A program made the translations under genes and the position numbers. The notes under the pieces were generated by a model. That model was not told where the DNA came from, made no database searches, and saw only the letters and a program-made list of their open reading frames with translations. A stretch of DNA of 64,000 bases, taken from Pollutiaquabacter sp046052345. GTDB taxonomy: Bacteria; Bacteroidota; Bacteroidia; AKYH767-A; 2013-40CM-41-45. Where the stretch lies: contig JBJOMN010000054.1 of NCBI GenBank assembly GCA_046052345.1, positions 1 through 64,000 of the forward strand, written 5' to 3'. Shown here in pieces: positions 8,515 through 17,329 of the stretch (position 1 is the first letter of the stretch; every line of letters starts with the position of its first letter).

Positions 8515-10590
8515 ATGAAGATTGTCACCGAATCGTCCGCTTGGTGGATCATACTTTGTGTGCTGGCGGGCGCAGGGTACGCATATCTTCTCTACCGTCA
8601 TCCCTCGCCTTTTACTTCACGATTGAGGTCGGTCCTGGCTGTTTTCCGTGGAATCGTAGTAGCTCTCCTTTGCTTTCTGCTTCTAAATCCGCTTATCCGC
8701 ACGGTATCCCGCGAACGCGAGAAACCCTTGCTGATACTTGCTGCCGATGATTCGGAAAGCATGCTTTCTTCCGATACCGCTGCTGCCCGCACCGCACTTC
8801 CCGCTTTTTTGAAACGTATCAGTAATGGCGTCGGCGACAAATACGAGGTCCATGTGCTTTCCTTCTCTGACCGGGTGGAGGAGGGGAAGCCGCTGGAGTT
8901 CCGGGGACAGCAGACCGATTATTCCGCACTCATAAAGGCGCTTAACGATCGCTATTCCAACCGGAATGTGGGCGCAGTCGTCATCGCAACGGACGGACTT
9001 TACAACAAGGGCGCGAATCCCGTTTTCGATCCGCTTGATATCAAAGCGCCTGTCCATACGGTCGCTTTAGGTGACACGACCGTACGGAAGGATCTCGTCC
9101 TTTCGGACGTGGCCTACAACCGTACGGCCTATCTTGGCAACACCTTTCCGCTGGAGATCACGGTTTCTTCACGGCAGTGCAGCGGCAGTTCCTTCAATCT
9201 CACGGTTTCGCAGGACTCTGCCGTGCTTTTCAGGAGGAATATTACAGCAGCGGGTAACCGGTACCGGTTAAAGGTTCCGGTCGCTTTAGACGCGAAGAAA
9301 AAGGGCTTGATGCGTCTGCACCTCGAACTTACCTCGCTTCCCGGAGAAGTCTCCTCAGAAAACAATAGCAGGGATATTTATGTCGAGGTAAGAGAAAGTA
9401 AGGAGAAAGTTCTTGTCCTGGCCAATGCCCCTCATCCGGACCTGGGAGCCATCCGCACCCAGTTGGAACAGTCGCAAAATTACTCTGTCACCGTCAAGAT
9501 GATTGACGAGGCGCCCTCGGCGTTTAACGAGTTCAATCTTGTCGTTTTACACGACCTTCCGTCCAATCGGAATCCGTTGACGGAACTTTTTTCAAAACTC
9601 AGGGCCGCAGGAACTCCTTCCCTTTTCATTTTAGGGTCTCAAACCGACCTTGTCTCACTGAACCGGCTGGAAGCAGGATTGAAAGTAATTACCAATACTG
9701 CCGGAAAAAGCAATGCCGTCCAGCTGGCACTGAATCCGTCATTCTCGCTTTTCACGCTTTCCCAAGAGACAGGCGAGAGGGTTTCAGGCTTTCCTCCGCT
9801 CCAGGCTCCGTTCGGTGAGTATCGTCCCGATGGTGCTCCCGCTGTCCTGGGTTACCAGCAGGTAGGAGCCGTACGGACCAACGAGCCGCTGTTGTTCTTC
9901 CTGGAATCAGGCAACAACCGCTCCGGATTCATCTGCGGCGAAGGATACTGGCGTTGGCCGGTTTCGGAGTACGCGAGGTTCGGTTCCGTGCTTGTGTCCC
10001 GGGAGATACTTGTAAAGTCTGTCCAATACCTTTCCGTGAAAGATCAACGCAGTCGTTTCCGTATAACCGCAAAGAACAGCTATAACGAGAATGAGCCGGT
10101 ACTGATGGATGCTGAGCTGTTCAACGAAAATTTTGAAATGGTGAATTCACCCGAGGTGAAAGTGGAGATCACGGACCGGTCAGGAAAGAAATTCCCGTTC
10201 GTGTTCTCAAAAACGGAACGCGCCTACGCCCTGAATGCAGGGTTTCTGCCCCCCGGCGATTATTCCTACAGGGCATCGGCTCAGCTGGGGGATCGCAGTT
10301 CGGTCGCTTCCGGGTCGTTTTCTGTTGCTGAAATCAGGGCCGAGCAGACGGAGACAGTCGCAGACCACGCCCTGCTCGGTGCATTGGCTTCCGCACATGG
10401 CGGAGAGATGTTCTCCTTGCAGGAAGGAGATGAACTGCTCTCTACGCTGCTGGAAGATGATCAATCCAAAATCGTCAGTTACTCCAGGATCCGTCTGCAG
10501 GATCTCATCGACTGGAAGTGGCTGTTCGCTTTGCTCACGTTGCTATTGGGTGTCGAATGGTTGTTGCGAAAACGTGCAGGATCCTATTGA
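8515..10590 (+). CDS. Membrane-anchored VWA-domain protein
   Basis: A 691-residue protein with two N-terminal membrane helices (about 10-27 and 42-63), a large soluble region, and one C-terminal helix (about 668-684) followed by a basic tail. A von Willebrand A-like domain begins after helix 2: LILAADDSESM holds the DxSxS metal-site motif (DDSES), and VVIATDGLYNKG fits the later VWA strand with its Asp. The middle part (FILGSQTD, GFICGEGYWRWP) resembles the glutamine-amidotransferase-like fold that follows VWA in related Bacteroidota proteins, without an evident catalytic Cys. The role is unknown. It is the first gene of a tight operon with the GH16-like lipoprotein and the AlgI/AlgJ-like pair, which may mean a role in envelope polysaccharide modification; that is inference from position only. 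Confidence 0.75.
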   Translation: MKIVTESSAWWIILCVLAGAGYAYLLYRHPSPFTSRLRSVLAVFRGIVVALLCFLLLNPLIRTVSREREKPLLILAADDSESMLSSDTAAARTALPAFLKRISNGVGDKYEVHVLSFSDRVEEGKPLEFRGQQTDYSALIKALNDRYSNRNVGAVVIATDGLYNKGANPVFDPLDIKAPVHTVALGDTTVRKDLVLSDVAYNRTAYLGNTFPLEITVSSRQCSGSSFNLTVSQDSAVLFRRNITAAGNRYRLKVPVALDAKKKGLMRLHLELTSLPGEVSSENNSRDIYVEVRESKEKVLVLANAPHPDLGAIRTQLEQSQNYSVTVKMIDEAPSAFNEFNLVVLHDLPSNRNPLTELFSKLRAAGTPSLFILGSQTDLVSLNRLEAGLKVITNTAGKSNAVQLALNPSFSLFTLSQETGERVSGFPPLQAPFGEYRPDGAPAVLGYQQVGAVRTNEPLLFFLESGNNRSGFICGEGYWRWPVSEYARFGSVLVSREILVKSVQYLSVKDQRSRFRITAKNSYNENEPVLMDAELFNENFEMVNSPEVKVEITDRSGKKFPFVFSKTERAYALNAGFLPPGDYSYRASAQLGDRSSVASGSFSVAEIRAEQTETVADHALLGALASAHGGEMFSLQEGDELLSTLLEDDQSKIVSYSRIRLQDLIDWKWLFALLTLLLGVEWLLRKRAGSY

Positions 10591-10611
10591 TTCCTTATCC
10601 GCTAGACTCCG

Positions 10612-12645
10612 ATGATGATCCGAACGCTCATTGTGTGCAGAACCCTGATTACCGAACGGTTATGGTCTACCGGTAGGTTCCTGCTCACAGCGCTTTTCAT
10701 CTTGTCCCTTTCGGCATGCTCCGGTTACCGGGTTGAAAACTTCAGGCCTGTAGTCAACATAAAACTTCCTGCCGACAAGTCCTTCGAAGTGGATATGGAC
10801 AGCGTGATCGTAGCGGGCATACAGGCCCCGACTCTCCGTCAGGTAAAGGACGGACTGTTCCGCTTCATCTTCGAGGTGAAGCAAAGGCCAGATGACGAGA
10901 GGCTATTCTACAAGATCTTCTACCAGAACGAGCAGTATAAGTTCCCGGAATCCGTGGACGGAAAGTACGACTCCCTTTGTCTGGAGAATTTCTACGGAAG
11001 TTGGGGAGAGAAGGATCTGGGCTTCAAACCTATCCCTAAAGGGACCTCCCGTATCAGCGACGGCTTCCGGATAGTGGGCAATCCGCGCAACGAGAGGAAG
11101 TTTTTCGGTGTGCCGATGGATCAATATCAGGTCTCCGAGCAGGCAGTCGATGCTCAAATGGAGGTCATTCGCAGTTCCCCCGATTGGTACGCTTCCGTCC
11201 GTGAAAAGGCGGTTGTCAACAAGATGCCTGTGGAGCAACAGCTTCGGCTGGATGCCATTTATGCCATTTGCTATTCACGTGACCGCGGTTCCGTCAATCA
11301 CCGTTGGAAGCGGAATCCGAGGATGGGACGTTACAGCGCCCTGCTGGTTGTCTGCACCGAGTCCGATCTGGAAAAGATCCCCGAATACATCCGTGACATC
11401 TCCCTTACCAGGGACGGTAAATATGTGAACCCCTACCATTATTTTATTTTCGGGGAGGGTGCTCATCTCTCAGGGACACAAGTGTTGCTGGATTCCTCTT
11501 TTCTCCGTCTCAAGAGCCGTGTCCGCGTCGGCAAAGGAGTGTTCATCAACAAGGCTGAACAGCAGAATGATCAGGAGTACGGGCATCTGAACTCTTCTTG
11601 TAACAATACCTCGGACATGTTCAGGACCGCCCATATCGAGCAGTTCTTTCATGCGGAAATCAGGGACTATCGAATGAATACCATCCCGGTAATCGCAGAT
11701 GTCCCGAACGACGGTTATTCCCGCAGCGACTTCGAAGCAGGCGAAAAACGCTGGACCGAGGATGAAATGATCAAGGATTACATCCGTTCCTCCAATTGTC
11801 CTTGTAAGACCGTCAAGGTTTCCGACGACGGAACCGTCGACATATTCAATCCTAAGTCAACGGATCTGGGTCGCGCCAGGAAGGAAAATGTCGGAATCAA
11901 GACCAGGATAGGATATACCTACGGCACCTTCACCGCAAAGGTGAAATTCCCCTCTCAACTGAATTCCACCAACGTGTGGAACGGTATCACAAACGCGTTC
12001 TGGATGTTGTATCAGGACAGTCAGGGATGGAACAATCGCCGTGATTCGAAGACCGGATATGCCCAGAAAGGTGTTTATTCTCCTGACGCACCACGCTCTA
12101 CGGCGACTTTCTATTCGGAAATCGATTTCGAGATGGTCAAGACCTCCCGTTATTGGCCGGCAGTATATTACAAGGACTCCTTGAGCCATATCGACGACGG
12201 ACGCTCCAACCACGATGTCATTGTCACCAATACGAACTTCGACCTGGCCTGCAAGGATCCTGTCCGTTTCAGCGGAAAGTTCGCTCCGACAAGTTATAAC
12301 GGTCTGGCGTTCGAGCCCTTCCGATGGGAGCCCTGGCACCAGGCACTTACCATCCGGACACCCGTACCTAATGATGAGCTCTATGATCCTGATTTTTTCC
12401 TGTATCAGATCGAATGGAAACCCACGGAGATCATCTGGAGGATCGGTCCGTCCAAGGACCGGATGCGGGTGGTGGGTTATATGAACGATGAAGTGACCAT
12501 GATTCCCAACAACCAGATGGTCATGTTGGTCACTCAGGAGTACCACCGTACCGACTGGTGGCCTCCGATGCCCTTCCCTCAGGAATACGTGCCTTTCCTG
12601 AAAGAAGACCTTCATGGAAAGATATTTGATTTCGAGGTGGAATAA
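10612..12645 (+). CDS. Large lipoprotein with GH16-like (laminarinase-fold) C-terminal domain
   Basis: A 677-residue protein with a lipobox LSAC (Cys36), so probably an envelope lipoprotein. Residues 37 to about 400 match nothing I can name. From about 434 the sequence resembles glycoside hydrolase family 16: YGTFTAKVKFP (437-447), NAFWMLYQD, then SEIDFEMVK, in which E503-I-D505-F-E507 fits the GH16 catalytic signature ExDxxE/ExDxE with nucleophile and acid/base Glu. FFLYQIEWKPTEIIWRIG matches the later GH16 strand, and the Trp-rich end (DWWPPMPFP) could line a sugar cleft. It lies 21 bases after the VWA gene and 2 bases before the AlgI-like gene. I infer a beta-glucan or exopolysaccharide lyase or hydrolase acting on the polymer that the neighbours acetylate. 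A non-catalytic binding role is possible. Confidence 0.6.
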   Translation: MMIRTLIVCRTLITERLWSTGRFLLTALFILSLSACSGYRVENFRPVVNIKLPADKSFEVDMDSVIVAGIQAPTLRQVKDGLFRFIFEVKQRPDDERLFYKIFYQNEQYKFPESVDGKYDSLCLENFYGSWGEKDLGFKPIPKGTSRISDGFRIVGNPRNERKFFGVPMDQYQVSEQAVDAQMEVIRSSPDWYASVREKAVVNKMPVEQQLRLDAIYAICYSRDRGSVNHRWKRNPRMGRYSALLVVCTESDLEKIPEYIRDISLTRDGKYVNPYHYFIFGEGAHLSGTQVLLDSSFLRLKSRVRVGKGVFINKAEQQNDQEYGHLNSSCNNTSDMFRTAHIEQFFHAEIRDYRMNTIPVIADVPNDGYSRSDFEAGEKRWTEDEMIKDYIRSSNCPCKTVKVSDDGTVDIFNPKSTDLGRARKENVGIKTRIGYTYGTFTAKVKFPSQLNSTNVWNGITNAFWMLYQDSQGWNNRRDSKTGYAQKGVYSPDAPRSTATFYSEIDFEMVKTSRYWPAVYYKDSLSHIDDGRSNHDVIVTNTNFDLACKDPVRFSGKFAPTSYNGLAFEPFRWEPWHQALTIRTPVPNDELYDPDFFLYQIEWKPTEIIWRIGPSKDRMRVVGYMNDEVTMIPNNQMVMLVTQEYHRTDWWPPMPFPQEYVPFLKEDLHGKIFDFEVE

Positions 12646-12647
12646 CG

Positions 12648-14075
12648 ATGGTATTCAGCAGCATCATTTTCCTCCTCTATTTTTTTCCGTTCGTATTCAC
12701 GGCTTACCGCATATCGCCTGCACGGTTCCGGAATTTCCTGTTGCTATTCGCTTCCCTGGTCTTCTACGCCTGGGGAGCACCTAAGTTCATTTATCTTCTT
12801 TTGCCGCTTACGGCAGTCGATTTCCTCGTCGTGCGGAAGATGTATGCATTGCCTCGTGGCAACGCCAAACGGTGGTGGCTGACCGCTTCCATTCTGATCA
12901 ATATGGGAATACTGGCATATTTCAAGTATGCCAATTTTTTCATCGATAATGTGAATATGCTGCTTCATTCGGCAGGATTCAGGGAAGTGGGTTGGACTGA
13001 AGTGGCTCTTCCCATCGGTATATCCTTTTTCTGCTTCGAGACACTCACCTATTCCATCGACGCCTACAGAGGAGTCATACGTCCTCTTGAAAAGCTAAGC
13101 GATTATTACCTGTATATTTTCTTTTTCCCGAAGCTCATCGCAGGCCCCATCGTTCGCTTCAACCTCATCGAAAACCAGATGCAGGCCGGAGACAGGGTCA
13201 CCACGAACGACGATATACTGCTCGGTTTCTGGCGCTTCATGCTCGGTCTTGCCAAGAAGGTGCTTATCGCCAACGTCATGGCCGAAAAGGCCGACCTGTA
13301 TCTTGACGGTGATTTGGACGGCCTCAATGCGACCACTGCCTGGATCGGCATGCTTGCCTATACGTTCCAGATCTATTTCGACTTCTCGGGCTATTCCGAC
13401 ATGGCTCTGGGCATGAGCAGGATGTTGGGATTCCGCCTTCCGGAGAATTTCGACAATCCCTACACTTCGAAAAGCATCAGTGAGTTCTGGCGCCGGTGGC
13501 ATATGACCTTGGGCGGCTGGATGAAAGAATACCTCTATATCCCGTTGGGAGGGAATAAGGTTGATTCAAGATGGAGGTTGTACTTCAACCTCTGGGTTGT
13601 GTTCCTGATCAGCGGACTTTGGCACGGTGCTTCTTGGAACTTCGTAATCTGGGGAGCTTTTCACGGTATTTTCCTCGTCCTAGATCGCTTATTCCTACTT
13701 AAATTCCTGGGGAGGATCGGTCCAGTATTTTCGAACATATTCACCTTTTTCATAGTCCTGTTGGGATGGGTCTTTTTCAGGATGGAGACATTCTCGGAGG
13801 CGTTGACCGTGATCCGTGCCATGGCTACGTTCGACTTCGGTTCCTTCGGTGCGTACGAGAACCGGGAGTTCCTCCTTGTTATGTCATTGGCGGTGCTGTT
13901 CTCCTTCTTCACCGCATTCCGGCAGGGTCGGAGGATTCAGGATCTTGTTTACTATACGGTCTATTCACCCCGCACTTCGCTGTTGGTGACTGCGCTGTCC
14001 GTCATACTGTTCATACTATGTGTAGGCAGGATCACCTCCTCCGGTTTCAATCCGTTCATCTATTACAGGTTCTGA
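12648..14075 (+). CDS. MBOAT family O-acyltransferase, AlgI-like
   Basis: A 475-residue polytopic membrane protein of the membrane-bound O-acyltransferase family, the usual size for AlgI. Typical blocks: PIGISFFCFETLTYSIDAYRG, FSGYSDMALGMSRMLGF, ISEFWRRWHMTLGGWMKEYL and SGLWHGASWNFVIWG, which carries the conserved catalytic His (about residue 326). AlgI-type proteins pass acetyl groups from the cytoplasm across the membrane to an extracytoplasmic SGNH/AlgJ-type partner. That partner is encoded 4 bases downstream, and a GH16-like lipoprotein 2 bases upstream, so the substrate is probably an exported polysaccharide. No alginate synthesis genes are present, so the name alginate acetylase should not be taken literally. 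Confidence 0.93.
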   Translation: MVFSSIIFLLYFFPFVFTAYRISPARFRNFLLLFASLVFYAWGAPKFIYLLLPLTAVDFLVVRKMYALPRGNAKRWWLTASILINMGILAYFKYANFFIDNVNMLLHSAGFREVGWTEVALPIGISFFCFETLTYSIDAYRGVIRPLEKLSDYYLYIFFFPKLIAGPIVRFNLIENQMQAGDRVTTNDDILLGFWRFMLGLAKKVLIANVMAEKADLYLDGDLDGLNATTAWIGMLAYTFQIYFDFSGYSDMALGMSRMLGFRLPENFDNPYTSKSISEFWRRWHMTLGGWMKEYLYIPLGGNKVDSRWRLYFNLWVVFLISGLWHGASWNFVIWGAFHGIFLVLDRLFLLKFLGRIGPVFSNIFTFFIVLLGWVFFRMETFSEALTVIRAMATFDFGSFGAYENREFLLVMSLAVLFSFFTAFRQGRRIQDLVYYTVYSPRTSLLVTALSVILFILCVGRITSSGFNPFIYYRF

Positions 14076-14079
14076 GCCC

Positions 14080-15381
14080 ATGAGAAGCGAACGTCTGAAA
14101 CTGCTGTCGGTCATTCTGATCCACGTACTGCTCATCGCTCCGTACATCCAGAACAGGACAAGGATATTCGACATAGAGCCTCTGAAAGGAGCTATAAAGA
14201 AAGTCGAGCGTGTATACATCAGTGTCAAAGGATGGCACGACGAATCTTACCAGAAGGGCAAGGAGGCGTTCCTGAACCAGGAGTTCGGCTTCCGGAATAC
14301 GCTCGTCAGGATCAACAATCAGGTTTACTATTCCTTGCTCCGTCAGGCCAAGGCGAATGGAGTCATCATCGGCAAGGAGGGTTATCTCTTCGAGGAAAGT
14401 TATATCGAGGATTATTACGGAATGAATTTTATCGGACAGGAGAGGGTCGATGAAACGGTGGCACGTCTGGTTGCCGTCGACAGTGTTTTCCGACGTCTCG
14501 GCAAGACCCTTCTGGTGGTTTTCGCTCCCGGCAAGGCTTCCTTCTACCCGGAGTTTATTCCCGACAGGTACGGACGTGTCAATGATTCCACCAATTTTAA
14601 GATGTACCGTAAGGCGATCGCTGCCTCCGGGATCCGATTCATCGATTTCAATGCATGGTTCAATTCCATGAAATCTTCCTCGCCGTATCTGCTTTATCCG
14701 AAGACAGGCATCCACTGGAGCGATTACGGTGCGGTCCTGGCCATCGACTCGGTGAACCGGTATCTTGCCAGGGAACGTGGTTTCGATCCGGTGGAAGTAT
14801 TCTGGACGGAGTTCTGCCAAAAGGATAGTGTCAGCAGGATCGATGCCGATATCGAAAATGGCATGAATATCCTATGCAGCATCGAAAAGCCCCGGTTGCG
14901 ATATCCGATCCTTCAGTACTTTGAAGAGGGACGGGACAAGATAAAGCTGCTGAACATCGGCGACAGTTTCTTCTGGAACATCTTCGGACAGGATATATGC
15001 AGACGCTTTTTCGATACTGCCAGTTTCGGATTCTATTTCCGAGAGATCCATTCACCGTACCTGAACGGAATCGTGGACCGGGACCAGGTGGACGTAAAGT
15101 CATTGATCGATCGGCACGACGTGGTCATGCTGATGAATACCGAGGCCACTATGCTGAATTTCCCGTTCGAGTTCGATAAGATCGCCTACGATCTTTACTG
15201 TACCGAGCTGTCCGATACCGCTTTGTACAATCGGAAACTTTCGGAGATAAAGAACCAGATCATGACGAATCCGTCATGGTTGAAAAGTATCCGGGAGAAA
15301 GCGATTCAGCTAAACAAGCCGTTGGCCGAAGTGATTCAGACCGATGCGCTTTTCATGTTACACTCGCAGCGGAAGAAGTAA
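14080..15381 (+). CDS. AlgJ/AlgX-like SGNH-type acetyltransferase partner (DHHW-like)
   Basis: A 433-residue protein with one N-terminal membrane helix (about 7-22), which places the rest outside the cytoplasm. GKEGYLF (98-104) is the usual opening block of AlgJ/DHHW proteins. LLNIGDSFFWN (290-300) holds a GDS motif with the putative nucleophile Ser296, and TGIHWSDYG (209-217) holds the His/Trp pair (His212) in place of the canonical DxHW block. It probably accepts acetyl groups from the MBOAT protein encoded immediately upstream and puts them on an exported sugar polymer. It is the last gene of the operon; the next gene converges with a 2-base gap. The activity is inferred from family and partner. 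Confidence 0.82.
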   Translation: MRSERLKLLSVILIHVLLIAPYIQNRTRIFDIEPLKGAIKKVERVYISVKGWHDESYQKGKEAFLNQEFGFRNTLVRINNQVYYSLLRQAKANGVIIGKEGYLFEESYIEDYYGMNFIGQERVDETVARLVAVDSVFRRLGKTLLVVFAPGKASFYPEFIPDRYGRVNDSTNFKMYRKAIAASGIRFIDFNAWFNSMKSSSPYLLYPKTGIHWSDYGAVLAIDSVNRYLARERGFDPVEVFWTEFCQKDSVSRIDADIENGMNILCSIEKPRLRYPILQYFEEGRDKIKLLNIGDSFFWNIFGQDICRRFFDTASFGFYFREIHSPYLNGIVDRDQVDVKSLIDRHDVVMLMNTEATMLNFPFEFDKIAYDLYCTELSDTALYNRKLSEIKNQIMTNPSWLKSIREKAIQLNKPLAEVIQTDALFMLHSQRKK

Positions 15382-15383
15382 AG

Positions 15384-16442
15384 CTATCGTTCCGGCCTTT
15401 CCAGGAACCTGCTTATATCCGCCTCCTCCGCCAGTGGTTCTCCGTCTACCAGATGGCGGGTGAGATGATTTGCGAACCATGGGGCAAGTGATCCGCCTTT
15501 GCTTCCAAGTCCGTTGAAGATCCAGCAATCCGTTTTTTCGGGATGCTTTCCGATCAAAGGCCTTCTGCCTTTTACCGCAGGCCGTATCCCTGCCTGATGG
15601 CTGATGACCTTGAACGGGACATTGATGGTCCGTGACAGTTTCTCCGACAGCTCTTCTGCGGCAACAGCCGTGGGAAGCTCATCCAGTTCATGCCAGGAGT
15701 AGGTGGATCCTGCCCGGAACTTTCCATTCCCAATCGGGATGATGAACAGACCATTTACGATAATCGACTCTTCCGGCAAACCGGCTATCTCCACCGTCAA
15801 TATTTCGCCTTTTGCCGGATCGAACGGCAGCCGGGACCATAATCTGTTGAATCTTGCACGATGTCCTTCGCAGTAGATGATCCGGTCAGCCTCGATACCC
15901 AAGGATTGTTTGAGTGATTCGGGTTCGGACAGCAGATGACTATCTATTTCAATGCTTCTGCGAACGCCCTCTTTTTCCCATTTTTCCTGATGGTGCTTCA
16001 GGAAAGCCGGAATATCGAGCCAGCCTCCCTGCTTGACGCGGAATAGTCTCAGACAGGGTCGGAGTCCGGGGTAATCCTGCGGATTGGCTTCTCCCTCGAT
16101 GAATCCGCGGAAACCGGGGTCTGCCGAACGCTCGTTCCAGTCGTTGAGGCTTTTGATATCGGCAACCATCTCAAGGCTGTCCATCGCATGGAAGAACTTC
16201 ATTCCGCTTTCCTTTTCGATGGAACTGTAGAATGCGTCCGCGAACGGAAAGAGCTTCTCCGCCATCCAGGTCTTGACGATTCTTCGGCCTGTGATGGGAT
16301 GAAGGAATCCGGCTGCAATCTTCGAGCTGGAAACTTCAGGATCCGCGTCCACCACCAACACTGATTTTCCTGCTCGCCGCAGGCAAACCGTGAGGCAGGT
16401 TCCCGCCAGTCCTTGTCCGATGACGAGAAAGTCGGTTTTCAT
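15384..16442 (-). CDS. FAD-dependent oxidoreductase (DAO family)
   Basis: A 352-residue flavoenzyme. The frame extends further upstream, but the ATG at 16442 is chosen because it directly begins the dinucleotide-binding motif MKTDFLVIGQGLAGTCL and lies 2 bases after the upstream stop. A second FAD block SSKIAAGFLHPITGRR and the C-terminal GIRPAVKGRRPLIG and FNGLGSKGGSLAPW fit D-amino-acid-oxidase-like enzymes such as glycine oxidase or the MnmC oxidase domain. It probably oxidises a small amine or amino acid in the cytoplasm; the substrate is unknown. It is the last gene of a three-gene minus-strand group with a propeller protein and a membrane protein, neither of which suggests a pathway. 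Confidence 0.85.
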   Translation of the reverse strand: MKTDFLVIGQGLAGTCLTVCLRRAGKSVLVVDADPEVSSSKIAAGFLHPITGRRIVKTWMAEKLFPFADAFYSSIEKESGMKFFHAMDSLEMVADIKSLNDWNERSADPGFRGFIEGEANPQDYPGLRPCLRLFRVKQGGWLDIPAFLKHHQEKWEKEGVRRSIEIDSHLLSEPESLKQSLGIEADRIIYCEGHRARFNRLWSRLPFDPAKGEILTVEIAGLPEESIIVNGLFIIPIGNGKFRAGSTYSWHELDELPTAVAAEELSEKLSRTINVPFKVISHQAGIRPAVKGRRPLIGKHPEKTDCWIFNGLGSKGGSLAPWFANHLTRHLVDGEPLAEEADISRFLERPER

Positions 16443-16444
16443 CT

Positions 16445-17329
16445 TCACGGCTTTTCTCCCGTGTAAACCACAAGTGCCAGCAGACGGCCCGTAGGATCGA
16501 TCGCTATGCGGTAGAAGTCTTTGACACTCGAACTGAAGTCGGCAACTTGCATCCACTCGGCGCTTCCCGGCATGGCCTGATAAAGTCGCGCCGATTTTCC
16601 CTGCAACAGGGAGCCGTCCTTCAGCACTTCGAAATCCTCGCTGCCGGGAATGCAATTAATGACCTTCCGGATCTCTCCCGTAAAAAGATTCATGGTACTG
16701 ATGACGACCAGGGAATCGTCGGACTTGTCCGTGAAATACAAACGGCTTCGTTCAGGGTCCGTTTTCAGGCAACGTCCGATTTCAGGAGCGATTCGTTGCC
16801 GCTCTCCGCTGCGTATGTTAAGGAGTTGCAGGGAATTCCTTTTTCCTTCCAGGACGAACATGGCAATCATTGAATCGTTTGTCCACGCGTAGTAGCCGAT
16901 GGAATCGGAATTGTCCACATGTATGGAAACTCTGGGTTCGTCCAGCGGTAAAACGTAGAAGCGCTGGCTGCTGTCAGGATCCACCCGTACGACCGAAATG
17001 CCTTTTCCGTCCGGAGTAAGCATGGGAGAGTATTCGCTCGTCATGGTGTTGGTGACGCGGGAGACACGTCGCTCCTTCAGGTCGCACAGGTAGATGTCGG
17101 ACTGAGTAGTGTCCTTATTGACGGATACGAAATAGAATCTGTTCCCATCCGGTGTGAAGAAAGGTTGGTTATCGTAGCCCTTTCTACGGGTAAGGTTGAC
17201 AGGTGCGGAGAAGGTGATTTTTCCGCTGTCATGGGAGACGGTACTCAGGAAGATGTCCGTATCAGGTACCTGTCCGGTTACCTGCAGGATCATAAAAGGG
17301 AACAACAGTAACAGGAAGTTCTTCTTCAT
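16445..17329 (-). CDS. Secreted TolB/PD40-type beta-propeller protein
   Basis: A 294-residue protein with a signal peptide (KKNFLLLLFPFMILQ, cleavage near VTGQ). The body has repeated blade-like units with the TolB/PD40 pattern: DNQPFFTPDGNRFYFVS, YSPMLTPDGKGISVV and YAWTNDSMIAMFVL, and others more diverged. It probably folds as a six-bladed periplasmic or surface propeller that binds protein or sugar. No catalytic motif is visible. Its first codon overlaps the stop region of the membrane-protein gene upstream by 4 bases (ATGA-type), so translation is probably coupled. Function unknown. Confidence 0.75.
   Translation of the reverse strand: MKKNFLLLLFPFMILQVTGQVPDTDIFLSTVSHDSGKITFSAPVNLTRRKGYDNQPFFTPDGNRFYFVSVNKDTTQSDIYLCDLKERRVSRVTNTMTSEYSPMLTPDGKGISVVRVDPDSSQRFYVLPLDEPRVSIHVDNSDSIGYYAWTNDSMIAMFVLEGKRNSLQLLNIRSGERQRIAPEIGRCLKTDPERSRLYFTDKSDDSLVVISTMNLFTGEIRKVINCIPGSEDFEVLKDGSLLQGKSARLYQAMPGSAEWMQVADFSSSVKDFYRIAIDPTGRLLALVVYTGEKP

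Noticed and set aside
8012..8750. Several open frames of 78-149 codons on both strands around 8012-8750
   Set aside because: They lie over the RNase P RNA gene and its promoter, and the longest overlaps the VWA gene. They encode no recognisable domain.
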